A DNA stretch of 64,000 nucleotides, taken from positions 15,621,501-15,685,500 of the forward strand of contig JANJXV010000013.1 of NCBI GenBank assembly GCA_024803745.1. The letters are read 5' to 3'. The notes below the pieces were generated by a model, which searched no databases, had not been told where the DNA came from, and was given only the letters and a program-made list of their open reading frames with translations. Made by a program: the position numbers and the translations under genes. Shown here in pieces: positions 48,176 through 58,664 of this stretch; position 1 is the first letter of the stretch; each line of letters starts with the position of its first letter. This DNA comes from Megascapheus bottae. Its lineage: Eukaryota; Chordata; Mammalia; Rodentia; Geomyidae.

Positions 48176-48179
48176 AGAT

Positions 48180-48990
48180 AGAAGGGGATGGGGGTCGTAC
48201 CAGGGACAGAAAGGGAAGACATAAGACAGATACAGAAAATAAGGGAGTAAAAATACTATATGAAATTTAAGACCCTAGTGAAAATAAGTATCATAGGTTT
48301 ATAAAAACATTAGACTATGAAAATAATAGGCTAATATAATGACTAATATGATGAGGAGGAAGCAGGGGCAAATACTGGTGACTCAAGACAGTTAGAAGTG
48401 TGAATCAAATGGTGAAGATGCGGAGCAATCCAAAATCCTTCTGAGGCAATAACCGTGAGGCCTCTACTCTGAGCCCCACTCTGTGCCCTGAGCACCATCT
48501 AGAAGCTCGTGTCCATGCCATAGAGGGGACTAAGGAGCATGTATGGACTGTGAAGCAGAATGCATGCCAGGAAACAAGCCTGTTTGGAGGGGAGAAATGT
48601 GAAGGGAGAAATGAACAGGAAGGAAGGAAGGGTGAGCAATGCAGTCGTTGTATTCAGTGTCTATTATGTAAAAATCGAACTATGTGACTTGAGAGCGGGA
48701 ATGAGATGGGGAAAGAAAGGGTCACATTGGTCAAGTTGCATGGTACTGCTAATCTGAGTTATGGAATTGTAAATCTTGTGTAAAACTGCTTAATATTTTT
48801 AAATAAAGAAGCATACTTGTTTATAAAGTATAAGAGATTTTACAGAGCATTTGGCAGCATTCTAAAACTATTCAATGGGATCATTGACGGATACAACATA
48901 AGCATAAAGAAAGGCAAATTGCAGTTAGTGTTTTTCTTGAATAGAATGGCTATGTTTAAAGAGAACAGCACTATGAACCTGGATAAAAAC
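48180..48990. other. intergenic, nothing recognised
   Basis: Frames 48560-48757 and 48817-49026 have no known motif. Confidence 0.35.
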
Positions 48991-48998
48991 TGCATGCT

Positions 48999-49195
48999 GA
49001 GGGCCAGGAGCATGGCCTATTGGTAGAGTGCTTGCCTAGCATGCACAAAGACCCAGGTTCAACTCCTCAGTACCACATATACACAGAAAATGCTGGAAGC
49101 AGTGCTGTGGCTCAAGTGGTAGAGCTCTAGCCTGGAGAAAACCCAAGGACAGTTTCCAGTGCCTGAGTTCAAGCCCCAGGACTGGCAAAAAAAAA
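48999..49195 (+). repeat. two-part ID-type SINE
   Basis: GGGCCAGGAGCATGGCC, GGTTCAACTCCTCAGTACC, GTGGCTCAAGTGGTAGAGC, GAGTTCAAGCCCC, then A tail. Well preserved. Confidence 0.88.
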
Positions 49196-49199
49196 TACT

Positions 49200-50605
49200 C
49201 CATGCTATGAAGATGAAGACATCCTATCTCCCCTGTAAATCTATGAAGTAGATACAAGTCCAATTAAAATTAAAAGACAAATTCTTTAGAAGTGGACAAA
49301 TAATGGAACTTATATGAAAGTAAAAGAATCTAAGATCAGTTAAATTTATGAGAGCAAGTTGGAAAAATTCGCTTTGTTAGGACTTACGGATTATTAAAAT
49401 CTATAGAAGTTAGTGTCAAATTACTACTAGAATATCATCTGGGTGAAAAGAGCACAAGCACAGGAGTAGACTCACCCACTTAGGTTACCTATAAGGCACT
49501 GTTAATCAGAAATAAAAGAATACATCAGTCAATGAATACAAAAAAGCAAAATTTTCTCCATATCATTGAGTTTTCCACAGAGTACCACACCTCCTTCCCA
49601 ATGATCACAAAATGATGTGTGAAATTAGTTAGATTTTATCAAAAGGAATGGGGGGAGAGTTTAGTTGTAGAATCTAGATTATGAAAGTAACCCTTGGACT
49701 TCACCAGGTAAAGATATTACCACAAAGCTGGGAAAAAGTGAAAAGAAACACAATTACAACTGTACGTCCATGTGAAGACTTACCATTACAGAGAAGCTAA
49801 AATAAGTACATTTACCCCCTTTCCTCTGGGAACTGCTTTCCAAGTCAAATTGCCCTTTAAATAAAAGGCCCAATGGGATGTCTTAATGAAGTTCTTCTTG
49901 TACTCCCTTATTTTCCTGGTCCCTAAACAGCCATGACTGTTTTTGAAAATCTTGAAAGAAGAAATAATAGTGCTCAAAATTCTCTTTATATACCCTAGGA
50001 GCCTCTACACGTCATGACAGAGCGTATATGTTATATTGCAGGAAAGAGATACAAGAGGAGAGCTGAGGCAGGAAGAGAGCTTGTCCTGTGGGCTTTTCCT
50101 TTCCAGTGAATGGGAGAAAACACAAGAGACCAGGAGCATTGCCCTGAAGATTCAGAGAGGCAGATCAAGTGGTGACACTCAAATAGCAACACTCCACTTA
50201 GCTGAAGAAAAACAGTTGGTAGGAAGAATACAGTAAAACTTACTTTCCAGGTAAGTTCCTATTTACATAATTAAAATACCTATCCTGCCTCCCCTTCTTC
50301 CAATCAGATTGATTTGCCTGAATGTCTATGTGTAGACACCATGTATTCTATCTAACTGTCACAATTCCTAGCTTCCCAGGAACCTCTATCACAGACAGCT
50401 TGAAAGTCCTGTCTCTCTTCTGAAAGTTGAGAAAGTTTGCAGAAGGTTTATGGGGTGGGGAAGCAAAAACCCCAAAATTCAGGGCTTTGAAATAATGCAA
50501 AAATCTTATGAGAAATGTCAATATAGGAATTGTTTACAGATCCTAGCTCACTGTGAGAACCTATGTAAATATGAGTTATGGGAAATGCTTTAAAGGAAAG
50601 TCAGC
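49200..50605. other. intergenic, nothing recognised
   Basis: No gene found. In particular, the missing 5' part of the OR52N-like receptor at 54088 is not here. Confidence 0.4.
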
Positions 50606-50608
50606 CTG

Positions 50609-50611
<3 letters not shown>

Positions 50612-50645
<34 letters not shown>

Positions 50646-50669
50646 ACCACCACCACCACCACCACCACC
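50612..50669. repeat. (AC)n(ACC)n compound microsatellite
   Basis: About 15 AC units passing directly into about nine ACC units, 90 bases before the L1 5' end. Confidence 0.95.
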
Positions 50670-50754
50670 GACATAGCAAAGCTGTGGTATGGGCAAGGGG
50701 CAAAAGGACATAGGGTTCACTGAGCATAAGCTGACTGAATAAAGAACAAAGGAA

Positions 50755-52536
50755 GAAGGGAGGCTGGAAGGAAGATGGCACCGAGACAATAGGGACTCTG
50801 CCTAGCTCTCTCTCACAAAAAGAGGGAACCAGGGAGTCCCACGAGCCAATTATCATAAGAAATGCACAACAACAAACTCAAAAAGCAACGGAGAAGAACT
50901 CAAACCATAAAAGAAATCCAGATAAAGCTTACATCCAACTTTCTCAAAGAATTCCAAACGCGAGGACCACTCCCCCACCCCTCGCGGCCAGCTCCAAGCC
51001 ACGAAAAGCAGGGGCGGAGGGCGCCAGGCAGGGAGACCCGATAGCCGCAGGAACCAACATAGGACCGGGCCAGCGAGCCTCAGAAGCAGCGGAACCCAGA
51101 CAGGGAACACAGGTGGTGGAGGAGACCGGAGTGGAGTGAAAGACTCCCCACAACTATGGAACACCCACAGACGGAATGCAGAGGCGTGAGTAACACAGCG
51201 CATCCCCAAACACTTAGGGAAAGCAGAGCACGTGCCAAGCAATAGAACTTAACTCAGACCCCTCCACCCCACCCGAGAAAGACTAGCAGGAGCAGGGGGG
51301 CAAGGAATTTAGAATCCTGTCCCTCCCCTCAACAGCCCCCTCCCTCAGGCCATTGACTGGAGATTGACAGGCAGGCACGGTGCTAAAACCCAGCACCCCA
51401 CCAAGGGAGGCAGAGCCGTCCCAACTCCCACCCGCCCAAGGGGCTAAACTCCCAGGCCTCTGACTGGAGACTGACAGGCGGCGGACCCTAAGACTCAGCA
51501 CCCCAGCAGGGGAGGAGGAGCTGTCCCTGCTCCCACCCGCCCACCAGGCTCCTCTCCCAGGCCACTGGATCTGGAGAGAGGAGGGCACTGAGTCCCTACC
51601 TTACAACAGTGGGTAGGGTGTGCGGGGAAAATAGGAGCCAACATCTGCCCCCCCTCAATTCTTGAGCTGCTCCAGTCCTGAGCAAGACAGCCCGAGGGGC
51701 CCCCCACAGTCACAGACTCTCGGACAAAGCAGTGGAAACACAGCAGGGATCTGAAGGACCTACCAGCAGCCAAACTCCCCTTCTGAGAACCAAAAGCGGC
51801 TCCGCCCTTGGAGCTCACATCCTCAGCTGGGCCCCGCCTCTGGGAACAGAGTGGTCTCCTGCTGGTCCTGCTGAGAGCCCCTGGTGAAACTCTCAAACCC
51901 CAGATCCTTGGCTGGGGGCCGCCCCTGGAAGCAGCACAGGAAAACGTCTGCCCAGCACGCTCAGACTGAAACTCGCAGATCCATCCCATGGTCCACTGTG
52001 AGGCCACTGGTTGGGCTAAGAGCTAGTCGTGCAGCAACACACAAGTTTTATTCTAATACTTTCCAAACATTGTACTCAAATACGCTACCTACTTACTAAC
52101 TTAGGTCAGTTATCCTTATGCTATACCTATTCTTCATTACTACAATATTCTTACACTCCTACGTTAATCCTCTTGTACCTCCCCTGACCTCTCTCATTCT
52201 ATTTTTCTATCTCTGGTCCTCTGTTCGTCTTTCAACCCTTATAATGCATGGATCTACACTTGATGGCTGTTGAGCAATACTGTATATCTAGGTGTTTATT
52301 CTCTAGGCTCAGAGGGACTTAAAGACAATGGAGATTGGATTGAGAGGCTTATTGTTTTGGGTATAAATCGCTTATCAGTGGTTGCAGTAGACTGGTCTGT
52401 AAGTGCACAAAAAGAAAGAGTGATAACACCAATCAAAACTTGTGAACATCTAGTGTCTGCCAGCTACAGAGGTCTAGATTGGTTATATCTGAAAAACTAT
52501 AATCGTGTTTAGTATTAATCTTGCTCCCATTATCAA
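50755..52536 (+). promoter_or_regulatory. L1 5'UTR (promoter region)
   Basis: About 1.8 kb ahead of ORF1, starting near GAAGGGAGGCTGGAAGGAAG. It is GC- and CpG-rich between 50940 and 52000, then AT-richer up to the ORF1 start. In intact L1s this region carries the internal pol II promoter, usually also with antisense activity. It holds about 106-base internal repeats (51348-51563) and two minus-strand open frames (50853-51242 and 51495-52007) that match nothing I recognise. This is the only L1 here that keeps its 5' end. The exact 5' boundary is uncertain by a few tens of bases. Confidence 0.8.
51348..51563. repeat. ~106-bp tandem repeat in L1 5'UTR
   Basis: Two units start at GGCCATTGACTGGAGATTGACAGGC (51348) and GGCCTCTGACTGGAGACTGACAGGC (51455). 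Each passes through a CAGCACCCC(A)CC/GC block and CTCCCACCCGCC to a CCCAGG end. A third partial unit starts at GGCCACTGG (51560), and partial similarity lies before 51348. Confidence 0.75.
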
Positions 52537-53674
52537 ATGGGCAGAACAAGAAACTCAAGAAAAATGTCAAATCAAGAAACAACATTCCCCACCCAATGTA
52601 AGCAGACAATGGAACAGTCACTGGCAAACCTAGAGGAGACTCTTCCAAGTGCTATACAAATGCAATTGATAAACATCGTTAATGAAAAATGTGAAAATAT
52701 AAAAGAAAGAGATAAGGGAGGAAGCCATAGCTCAACAAGAGGAAACCATAAACAAGATGATAAGTGAAAAAGAAGAAGCCATAAAGGAGGCCATAATAAA
52801 GGTTTTTCAAAGAAAGATGGAGGAATTCATAGAATCCACAAATAAAAAAGTGACCAAACTCCAGCAAATGTCCAAAGAAAATAAAGCTACTGAGCTAACC
52901 ACTCAAATGGAAATCAAGGAGCTAAAGAAATCCATACATGATCTAAAAGAAGAGATGCAAGGCATCAAAAATGAGCAATTAGAAGCAAGGGAGATGAAAA
53001 ATAAAGTAGATAGCTTTGATAGTAGGTTAGACAATGCACAAGAGAGAATTTCCGAGGCTGAAGATAATTTAGTTGTTATAGAGAAAGAACAGAAAATGAG
53101 TCATTTAAAATCTAGGAAATATGAGAAAGCGCTTCAGGAGGTCCAAGATACAATTAGGAAGCCTAATTTAAGGCTAATTGGTATTGAGGAGGGCCTGGAG
53201 AAAGAGGTCAATGGTATTGGAAATATACTTCAGGGAATCATCTCAGAGAATTTCCCAAATATCCAGAAGGGCAGGCCCATCCACATACAAGAAGCTTTTA
53301 GAACCCCAAACAGACCTGACCAGAAAAGGACATCCCACCGCCACATCATAATGCGAACGGGATCAATAGAAACCAAAGAAAGGATCCTAAAGGCAGCCAG
53401 GGAAAAGGGATCAGTAACTTATAAAGGCAAACCAATAAGAATAACCCCAGATTTCTCAGCAGAGACCTTGCAAGCAAGAAATGACTGGAAGCATATATGT
53501 CATGCCCTTAAGTCAAATAACTACCAACCAAGAATACTGTACCCAGCTAAGCTCTCATTCATAACTGAGGGAACAATAAAAACATTCCATTCCAGGGAAA
53601 AGCTGCAACAATATGTAGCAACAAAACCAACACTACAGAGAATTCTCAAAGATGTTCTATACATAGAAAACTAA
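52537..53674 (+). pseudogene. L1 ORF1 with one frameshift
   Basis: L1 ORF1 protein is a trimeric RNA-binding chaperone that coats L1 RNA. Here it is two overlapping frames: 52537-52767 (MGRTRNSRKMSNQ...) and 52757-53674. A single +1 shift at the GGG run 52716-52718 separates them; otherwise the reading is open for about 378 codons, near the usual family length. The second part has a long Lys/Glu-rich coiled coil (about 52760-53130), the RRM region around NLRLIGIEEG, and the C-terminal domain with HRHIIMRTGS, KERILKAAREKG and LQARNDWKHICHALK. Only one lesion is apparent, so the copy is fairly young. Confidence 0.9.
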
Positions 53675-53773
53675 AATAAATGCAATATAGGGAAAGAAAT
53701 GGCACCTAAACAGCATACCATCTAAGGACCACAAGAACTATAAAGACACAGGCCCTAATAAAAGCTTTTAAAA

Positions 53774-54087
53774 ATGGTAGGAACGAATAAATATCTCTCA
53801 ATCCTAACTCTCAATATCAATGGACTTAACTCTCCAATTAAACGGCATAAACTCTATCAAGCTAATGGCCCCCATAAACAGGCTGGAGTTGCCATACTCA
53901 TATCAGATAAAATAGACTTCAAACTAAAATTAGTAAGAAAAGACAAAGAAGGTTACTACATACCACTAAAGGGATCTTCCCTCCAGGAAGACATAATGAT
54001 CCTAAATATTTACACACCCAATCCCGGAGCTCTGAACTTCATCAAGCAAACTTTACTTACACTGAAACCATACATAGATCGAAACAC
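53774..54087 (+). pseudogene. L1 ORF2 start (endonuclease fragment, internal deletion)
   Basis: It begins 99 bases after ORF1 with YLSILTLNINGLNSPIKRHK, the start of the L1 endonuclease. It then jumps from RHKL directly to YQANGPHKQAGVAILISDKI, so roughly 35 residues including the catalytic QETH segment are missing in frame. It continues through ILNIYTPN to YIDRNT, where L1 sequence stops and OR sequence follows in frame. All RT and the 3'UTR are absent. Enzymatically dead. Confidence 0.9.
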
Positions 54088-54327
54088 AGCGCACATCTGT
54101 GCCATCGTCATCACCTATGTCCCAGCTTTCTTCACCTTCTTCACACACCGCTTCGGGGGACACACCATTCCTCCGCACGCCCACATCATCATGGCCAATC
54201 TCTATCTGCTCTTGCCTCCCACCATGAACCCCATTGTGTACGGGGTGAAAACCAAGCAGATACGAGACACTGTTATCAGGCTCTTGTTTAAAGGAAAGGC
54301 TAAGCCTGCCAGTAAGACGTCTAAATA
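54088..54327 (+). pseudogene. OR52N-like receptor 3' end fused to L1
   Basis: The last 80 codons of a class I receptor, on the plus strand, opposite to the four intact receptors: AHICAIVITYVPAFFTFF (TM6), THRFGGHTIPPHAH, NLYLLLPPTMNPIVYGVKTK (TM7), QIRDTVIRLLFKGK, with a natural stop. TAHICAIVITYVPAFFTFF and IPPH...LLLPPTMNPIVYG are characteristic of OR52N as I remember it. TM1-TM5 are missing; L1 ORF2 lies immediately upstream in the same frame, giving a 184-codon chimeric frame (53774-54328). It cannot be an odorant receptor. A deletion spanning L1 ORF2 and the receptor 5' part is the simplest origin. Confidence 0.9.
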
Positions 54328-54329
54328 GA

Positions 54330-55570
54330 GTTTCTCTGAGAAGTAAATAACCCCTTAGCCAGGGGAAAGAACCACAAAAAGCTGAAGAACTTTCCCATGG
54401 AATCCAGAAATCTGTCCACAGGAAACGCTTTCAGGTGAATCTAATCCTTCTCTTTCACAAGGTAAAAATTAGGCTTAGCTAAGAAGTGATACTGTGATGA
54501 AATTCCAAGCCTATTTTCTCATACAAGACCTCCTTATTCTCTGCATTTCCTCTGAACAGATAGGCATCTTTCTTTTCAGTGGCATATTGTGGCATGATAG
54601 TTGGCTCACTAGATCTGGAGTTTAATCTTGAATCATTTTAAATCCCTAGCCTTTAATGGTTGGTAGGAATTTTCTTATCTCAAAATTCTCTGATTAGACC
54701 ATTTGGAATTCATTCGCATTTAATGTTCCTCTTTCCCAATTTTGGTTCCAATGCTGTTAACTTTATGTCCACTTGGAGTTCATAGTTATGTTTACCAGAA
54801 ACCTTGCAGCTGATATGAATTGTAATGGACTCCTAGTAGCCAGAAACTGGAACTAGTGTCAGGATCCAGCAGCATTAAAGGAATACATGTAATTTATTCT
54901 GCATAATAAATAAAAGAGACAAAGAATGTATGTAGTATATGTTCACTTTTATGAAGCCCAGAAACAAGCTAAAGTAACTTAGGGTATAGATAGGAGAATA
55001 ACGTTCTCCTTGGAGAAGGTGAGATGGCATAAGTAAGACCCTGCCAAACCACTCTTACTGATGGCCAATCTTGGCCTGCATGGTGGGTACAGGTATGTAT
55101 ATCTGGTGACATTTCAGGGAGCTGTTTCTCATGATGTGCACCTTTGTGTGCCTCTATCTGAATTTTATTTCATATATCTTGAGTACAAACTGTGTTCCTT
55201 GTAAGCTCTGAAATTTTCTTTTTGCATTGTTTTTGCTCTGAATAGTATGAAGTATGGGCATATTTTTTTCTTTTAGAGGTATGTTAAATTTGTTGTAAAT
55301 TTTATGTGCATATTTGTAGAAACTAAACAAGCAACATAGACAAGACTATGGTAAAAATAAAACAATGGCCTTGAACTCTGCATCTAATTCTTTTTTCAAG
55401 AATGCCTCTTCATATCATTGTGTGTGAATGTATTTGTTGAGCTCCTTGTTTTTCTGGTGATTGTTTTACTCCAAAGTCTATTTGACCTTTAAATTGCTTA
55501 CCAACTATTCTGCTATATGCAATGAGAATTTAACACAATTACTAAGTATATGACATGTCCTATCCCTCAA
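54330..55570. other. 3' flank of the OR52N-like fragment
   Basis: Presumed former receptor 3'UTR and intergenic DNA. No further gene or repeat recognised. Confidence 0.4.
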
Positions 55571-55575
55571 ATAGC

Positions 55576-55800
55576 TGTTCCTGGTGCTAGTGGCTCTTGC
55601 TTATAATCTAGCTGCTCAGGAGGCTGAGATCTGAGGATTATGGTTCAAAGATAACCTAGGCAGAAAAATCTATGAGACTTTTTATCTGCAATCAACCACA
55701 GTAAAAGCTGGAAATGATGTTGTAACTCAAGTGGTAGAATGCTAACCTTCAGAGCCAGTGCCCAGAGTTCAAAAGCCCAGGATTGGCCAAAAAAAAAAAA
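55576..55800 (+). repeat. 7SL/B1-like two-part SINE
   Basis: CCTGGTGCTAGTGGCTC, CTAGCTGCTCAGGAGGCTG, GTAACTCAAGTGGTAG, GAGTTCAAAAGCCCAGG and A tail. Confidence 0.85.
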
Positions 55801-55907
55801 GAATTGTATATACTATGTGATATGATATACACACATCATGCATACAAAACATATATGTGTAGTTTCCTTCCATAATGTAACATAATTTTGTCTGATTCTC
55901 TACATTG

Positions 55908-56128
55908 TCTGTGTGCTGGTACCAGGACTTGAACTCAGCCTTGTGCTTTTGCTCATCTTTCTCACTCACAGATGGTGTTCTACCACTTGAGACATACCTC
56001 CAGTCCAGCATTTTATTGGTTAATTGGAGGCAAGAGATTCATGGATCTGTCTTCCCTGATTAGCTTCTAATTTCAGTACTTAGATCTCAACCTTCTGGGT
56101 AGCTCAGATTACATAGTGTAGGTCACCG
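55908..56128 (-). repeat. 7SL/B1-like two-part SINE, antisense
   Basis: GGTACCAGGACTTGAACTCAG, CTACCACTTGAGACATACC, GGTTAATTGGAGGCAAGAG and CTTCTGGGTAGCTCAGATTAC. Diverged. Confidence 0.75.
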
Positions 56129-56159
56129 AAACAAGCTTGATTTTCTTTGTTTTTCTTTC

Positions 56160-56402
56160 TTTCATTTTGGTGATATATCTGGGGCTGGAACTCTGCCTAG
56201 GTGCTGTCCCTGAGTCTTTGTGCTTGAGTCTACCCCTCAACCACTTGAGCCTCAACTCCACTTCCCTCTTTTTGGTGGTTGATTGGAATTGGAAATGACT
56301 CTCATAGACTTTCCAGCTGGGGGTGATTTTGAATTATGATCTTGAGAACTAAGCCCCCTGAGTAAATAGGATAGCAAGTGTGAGCCACCAGCACCCAGCT
56401 TG
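56160..56402 (-). repeat. 7SL/B1-like two-part SINE, antisense
   Basis: GGGGCTGGAACTCTGCC, CAACCACTTGAGCCTCAAC, CCTGAGTAAATAGGATAGC and GTGAGCCACCAGCACCC. It lies next to the previous antisense SINE. Confidence 0.8.
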
Positions 56403-56404
56403 CA

Positions 56405-57775
56405 TTGCTACTCTTAAACCATCTCACTTGCTATGATTCTGGAAATCATAGATTCATTTTAATTATTATAATAGAAACTAATAAGGTATTTAATGACTAT
56501 AGTGACTTAAATATAAGTAAATATTAATGTTGAATATAAATGTTGATCACTTTATAGAACTCAGGATAATAATTCCTTCTGTGTTGGCACAATGCTAATA
56601 TCCTTACATGTGTGAGATATATTTCCCAGTAACAATACTTTCTTGAGAATCTTAGCATTTATTGTATACTTTTAAGAGGGGAAGGATTTATATAGATTTG
56701 ACATAGACACTTATAAAAATTAATGCTACTATACAACTGAACAAATAATGGAGAGAAAGGGAGAAAGGGTAGCTTCCTCCTTTTGACAGGAATGACAAGA
56801 ATTAGGCTAACTAAGGAGAGACTATGTCTGAATAAGAATAGGAGAGGAAGAGCATGAAACTATGAAAGGAAAAGAAAAACACCTGAAGAGCAAGAGAAAA
56901 AAAAGGCAATAGAGTGACTGGGAACTGACTGCAGCTCCAATCTCAACATCACATGGAGAGAGAGGAAGCAAAAGGCTTCCATGAAAGGCAGTCATTTCGG
57001 CAGACTCAGCTAAGAGAAAAGCTCACCCCTTCCACAGCTCTAAAGCCAGAGCAGGGATTTCATGGGCAGTCATGACACTGACAAAAAAGACATTCTTTTC
57101 ATCCCCAGAACTTATAGAGCTCTACTGAAGCACTATCTTGAAAATAAGGCCTACTGTTCAAGACAGGTATTTTGCGGTCTTGTAAACAAGGAATAGCCAT
57201 GGCTCAGAAGTAATTGTGATTCAGGAAGGCTAGGGACATCTGGACTCCAAGGGGAGTAGGACATTATTGCAAGGCAATGGTAGACAGAGAAGGAGAGAAC
57301 CTGACATGGGCCAGGTAAGATAACATTGTCCTCCTTGCTGAGAGCAAGCTCCATTGTCTGAGCATTACCAAAACAATAAATGAATAAACAAACAAACAAA
57401 CAAATAGATAAATAAGAGAATAGAGCTTTTGGTTGGCTGGCAGAGGGCTCAGGATCATCCACCCAGCTGTGAGAATTTGCTGCCATGCAGGGTTTGAGCC
57501 TGAGCTAATCTAGGGACTGGAAAACAAGAAGTGACAGTACTTAGGGCCCAGCCACTATGTCTAGGTGATTTTTAACACTAAACAGATCTCTTTGATCTAG
57601 TTCTGGTAATCTCAAAATTATTTTAGGCATTTATTTGGACCTTCTGTCAATGTTATATATCTAAAACTTCATAAGGGACAAAGTTCTATGATAATTTTGT
57701 TACAAATTTTAAAGTAATGACTCTTAAGTTCATGGTTAAGGAAATCTACCTCCTCAGTCAAAAGTACTCAAATTA
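56405..57775. other. intergenic, nothing recognised
   Basis: No gene. A short (AAAC)n run lies near 57385-57405. Minus-strand frames at 57151-57486 have no motif. Confidence 0.35.
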
Positions 57776-57779
57776 AATA

Positions 57780-57945
57780 TGTATAGTATATATATATCTC
57801 ATATGTAATATATAACATCATATAATAATGCACAACACCATACACTATTATGTTATATACTACAGTGTATTATATAATATATATAGTAACATATACAATA
57901 TAATATGTTACACATATTATATATTATACATGCATTATGCTTAGA
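57780..57945. repeat. AT-rich TA-type low-complexity tract
   Basis: Interrupted TATA/ATAT repeats with many small palindromes, ending about 85 bases before the ERV LTR. Confidence 0.8.
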
Positions 57946-58029
57946 TCTACTGATAAACCGATTAATTTCCATTACCCTTTTTATGGAACTTTAGTCCATT
58001 TAGATATATAACAGGTGCATGTGCTATTA

Positions 58030-58523
58030 TGTTGGGGACTGACTGTGGGGTCAATGACCTTGGACCTGACCTTGGACCTACACAACTGTATACACAAGGA
58101 AGTAACTCTTATCAGGATAACTTTAAGCAATGTCAATCAGTTCTTATCAGGATAACTTTAAGCAATGTCAATCAGTTCTTATCAGGATAACTTTAAGCAA
58201 TGTCAATCAGTTCTTATCAGGATGACTTTAAGCAATGTTAATCCTTTCTCATTTATCCTATATGTGACTTGTTTACTATTTTGTATGAATGTAGCCTCTG
58301 GCAGTTCCCTAGTTTTAAGAAGAGTATTTAAGGTCGGAACTTAAAATAAACAAGGGAGTCTTAGGCGGCAGTCGGGAGCTCACAGTCTTCTTGGACTGCT
58401 GACTTGGGCTGTAGTCCTCCCGAACTCCATCTGTTTGTCTGTCTTCTATTTTTTCCTAGTCCTTGCCCCTATTTCAGGAATCCCAATCCGCGAACCCTGG
58501 TTTGCTGCCGGCTGGCCCCGGCA
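58030..58523 (+). mobile_element. 5' LTR of betaretrovirus-like ERV
   Basis: It begins TGTTGGGG and ends CCCCGGCA: TG...CA termini with a short imperfect inverted repeat. The primer-binding site follows two bases later. U3 contains four copies of a 35-base repeat (58106-58245). A TATA-like GTATTTAAGG lies near 58324 and the poly(A) signal AATAAA at 58345-58350. The flanking six bases are CTATTA (58024-58029); the matching duplication would be beyond the window. 494 bases long. Confidence 0.88.
58106..58245 (+). repeat. four tandem 35-bp repeats in LTR U3
   Basis: Units start at 58106, 58141, 58176 and 58211, each with the core CTTATCAGGATAACTTTAAG and then CAATGTCAATC. The first three are identical apart from one base; the fourth has several changes. 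TTATCAGGATAA is nearly palindromic and contains GATA-type motifs on both strands. Position and arrangement resemble the duplicated enhancers of other retroviral LTRs; enhancer function is inference. Confidence 0.93.
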
Positions 58524-58525
58524 AC

Positions 58526-58543
58526 TGGTGCCCAAACAGGGAC
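58526..58543 (+). other. primer-binding site, tRNA-Lys type
   Basis: TGGTGCCCAAACAGGGAC, two bases after the LTR end. It matches the tRNA-Lys3-type site used by MMTV-like and lentiviral genomes at 16 of 18 positions (changes at positions 4 and 9). Confidence 0.85.
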
Positions 58544-58579
58544 CCTGAAAATCTGGGACGAAGGCGGAGGACCCCGCTG

Positions 58580-58588
58580 TGGTGAGTA
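58580..58588 (+). promoter_or_regulatory. likely major splice donor of ERV
   Basis: TGGTGAGTA, with GT at 58582-58583, matches the consensus 5' splice site between primer-binding site and gag, where retroviruses place the donor for env mRNA. Confidence 0.65.
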
Positions 58589-58664
58589 ACACATCGTAGG
58601 ACTATTAAAAGAGGATTTTAAGAGCGTGAGAGAGCGGAAGGCTGTATTGTCCAGAGTAAAAAAT

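Noticed and set aside
58106..58245. CRISPR-like array
   Set aside because: Repeats are directly adjacent with no unique spacers and lie in a mammalian LTR; ordinary tandem duplication.
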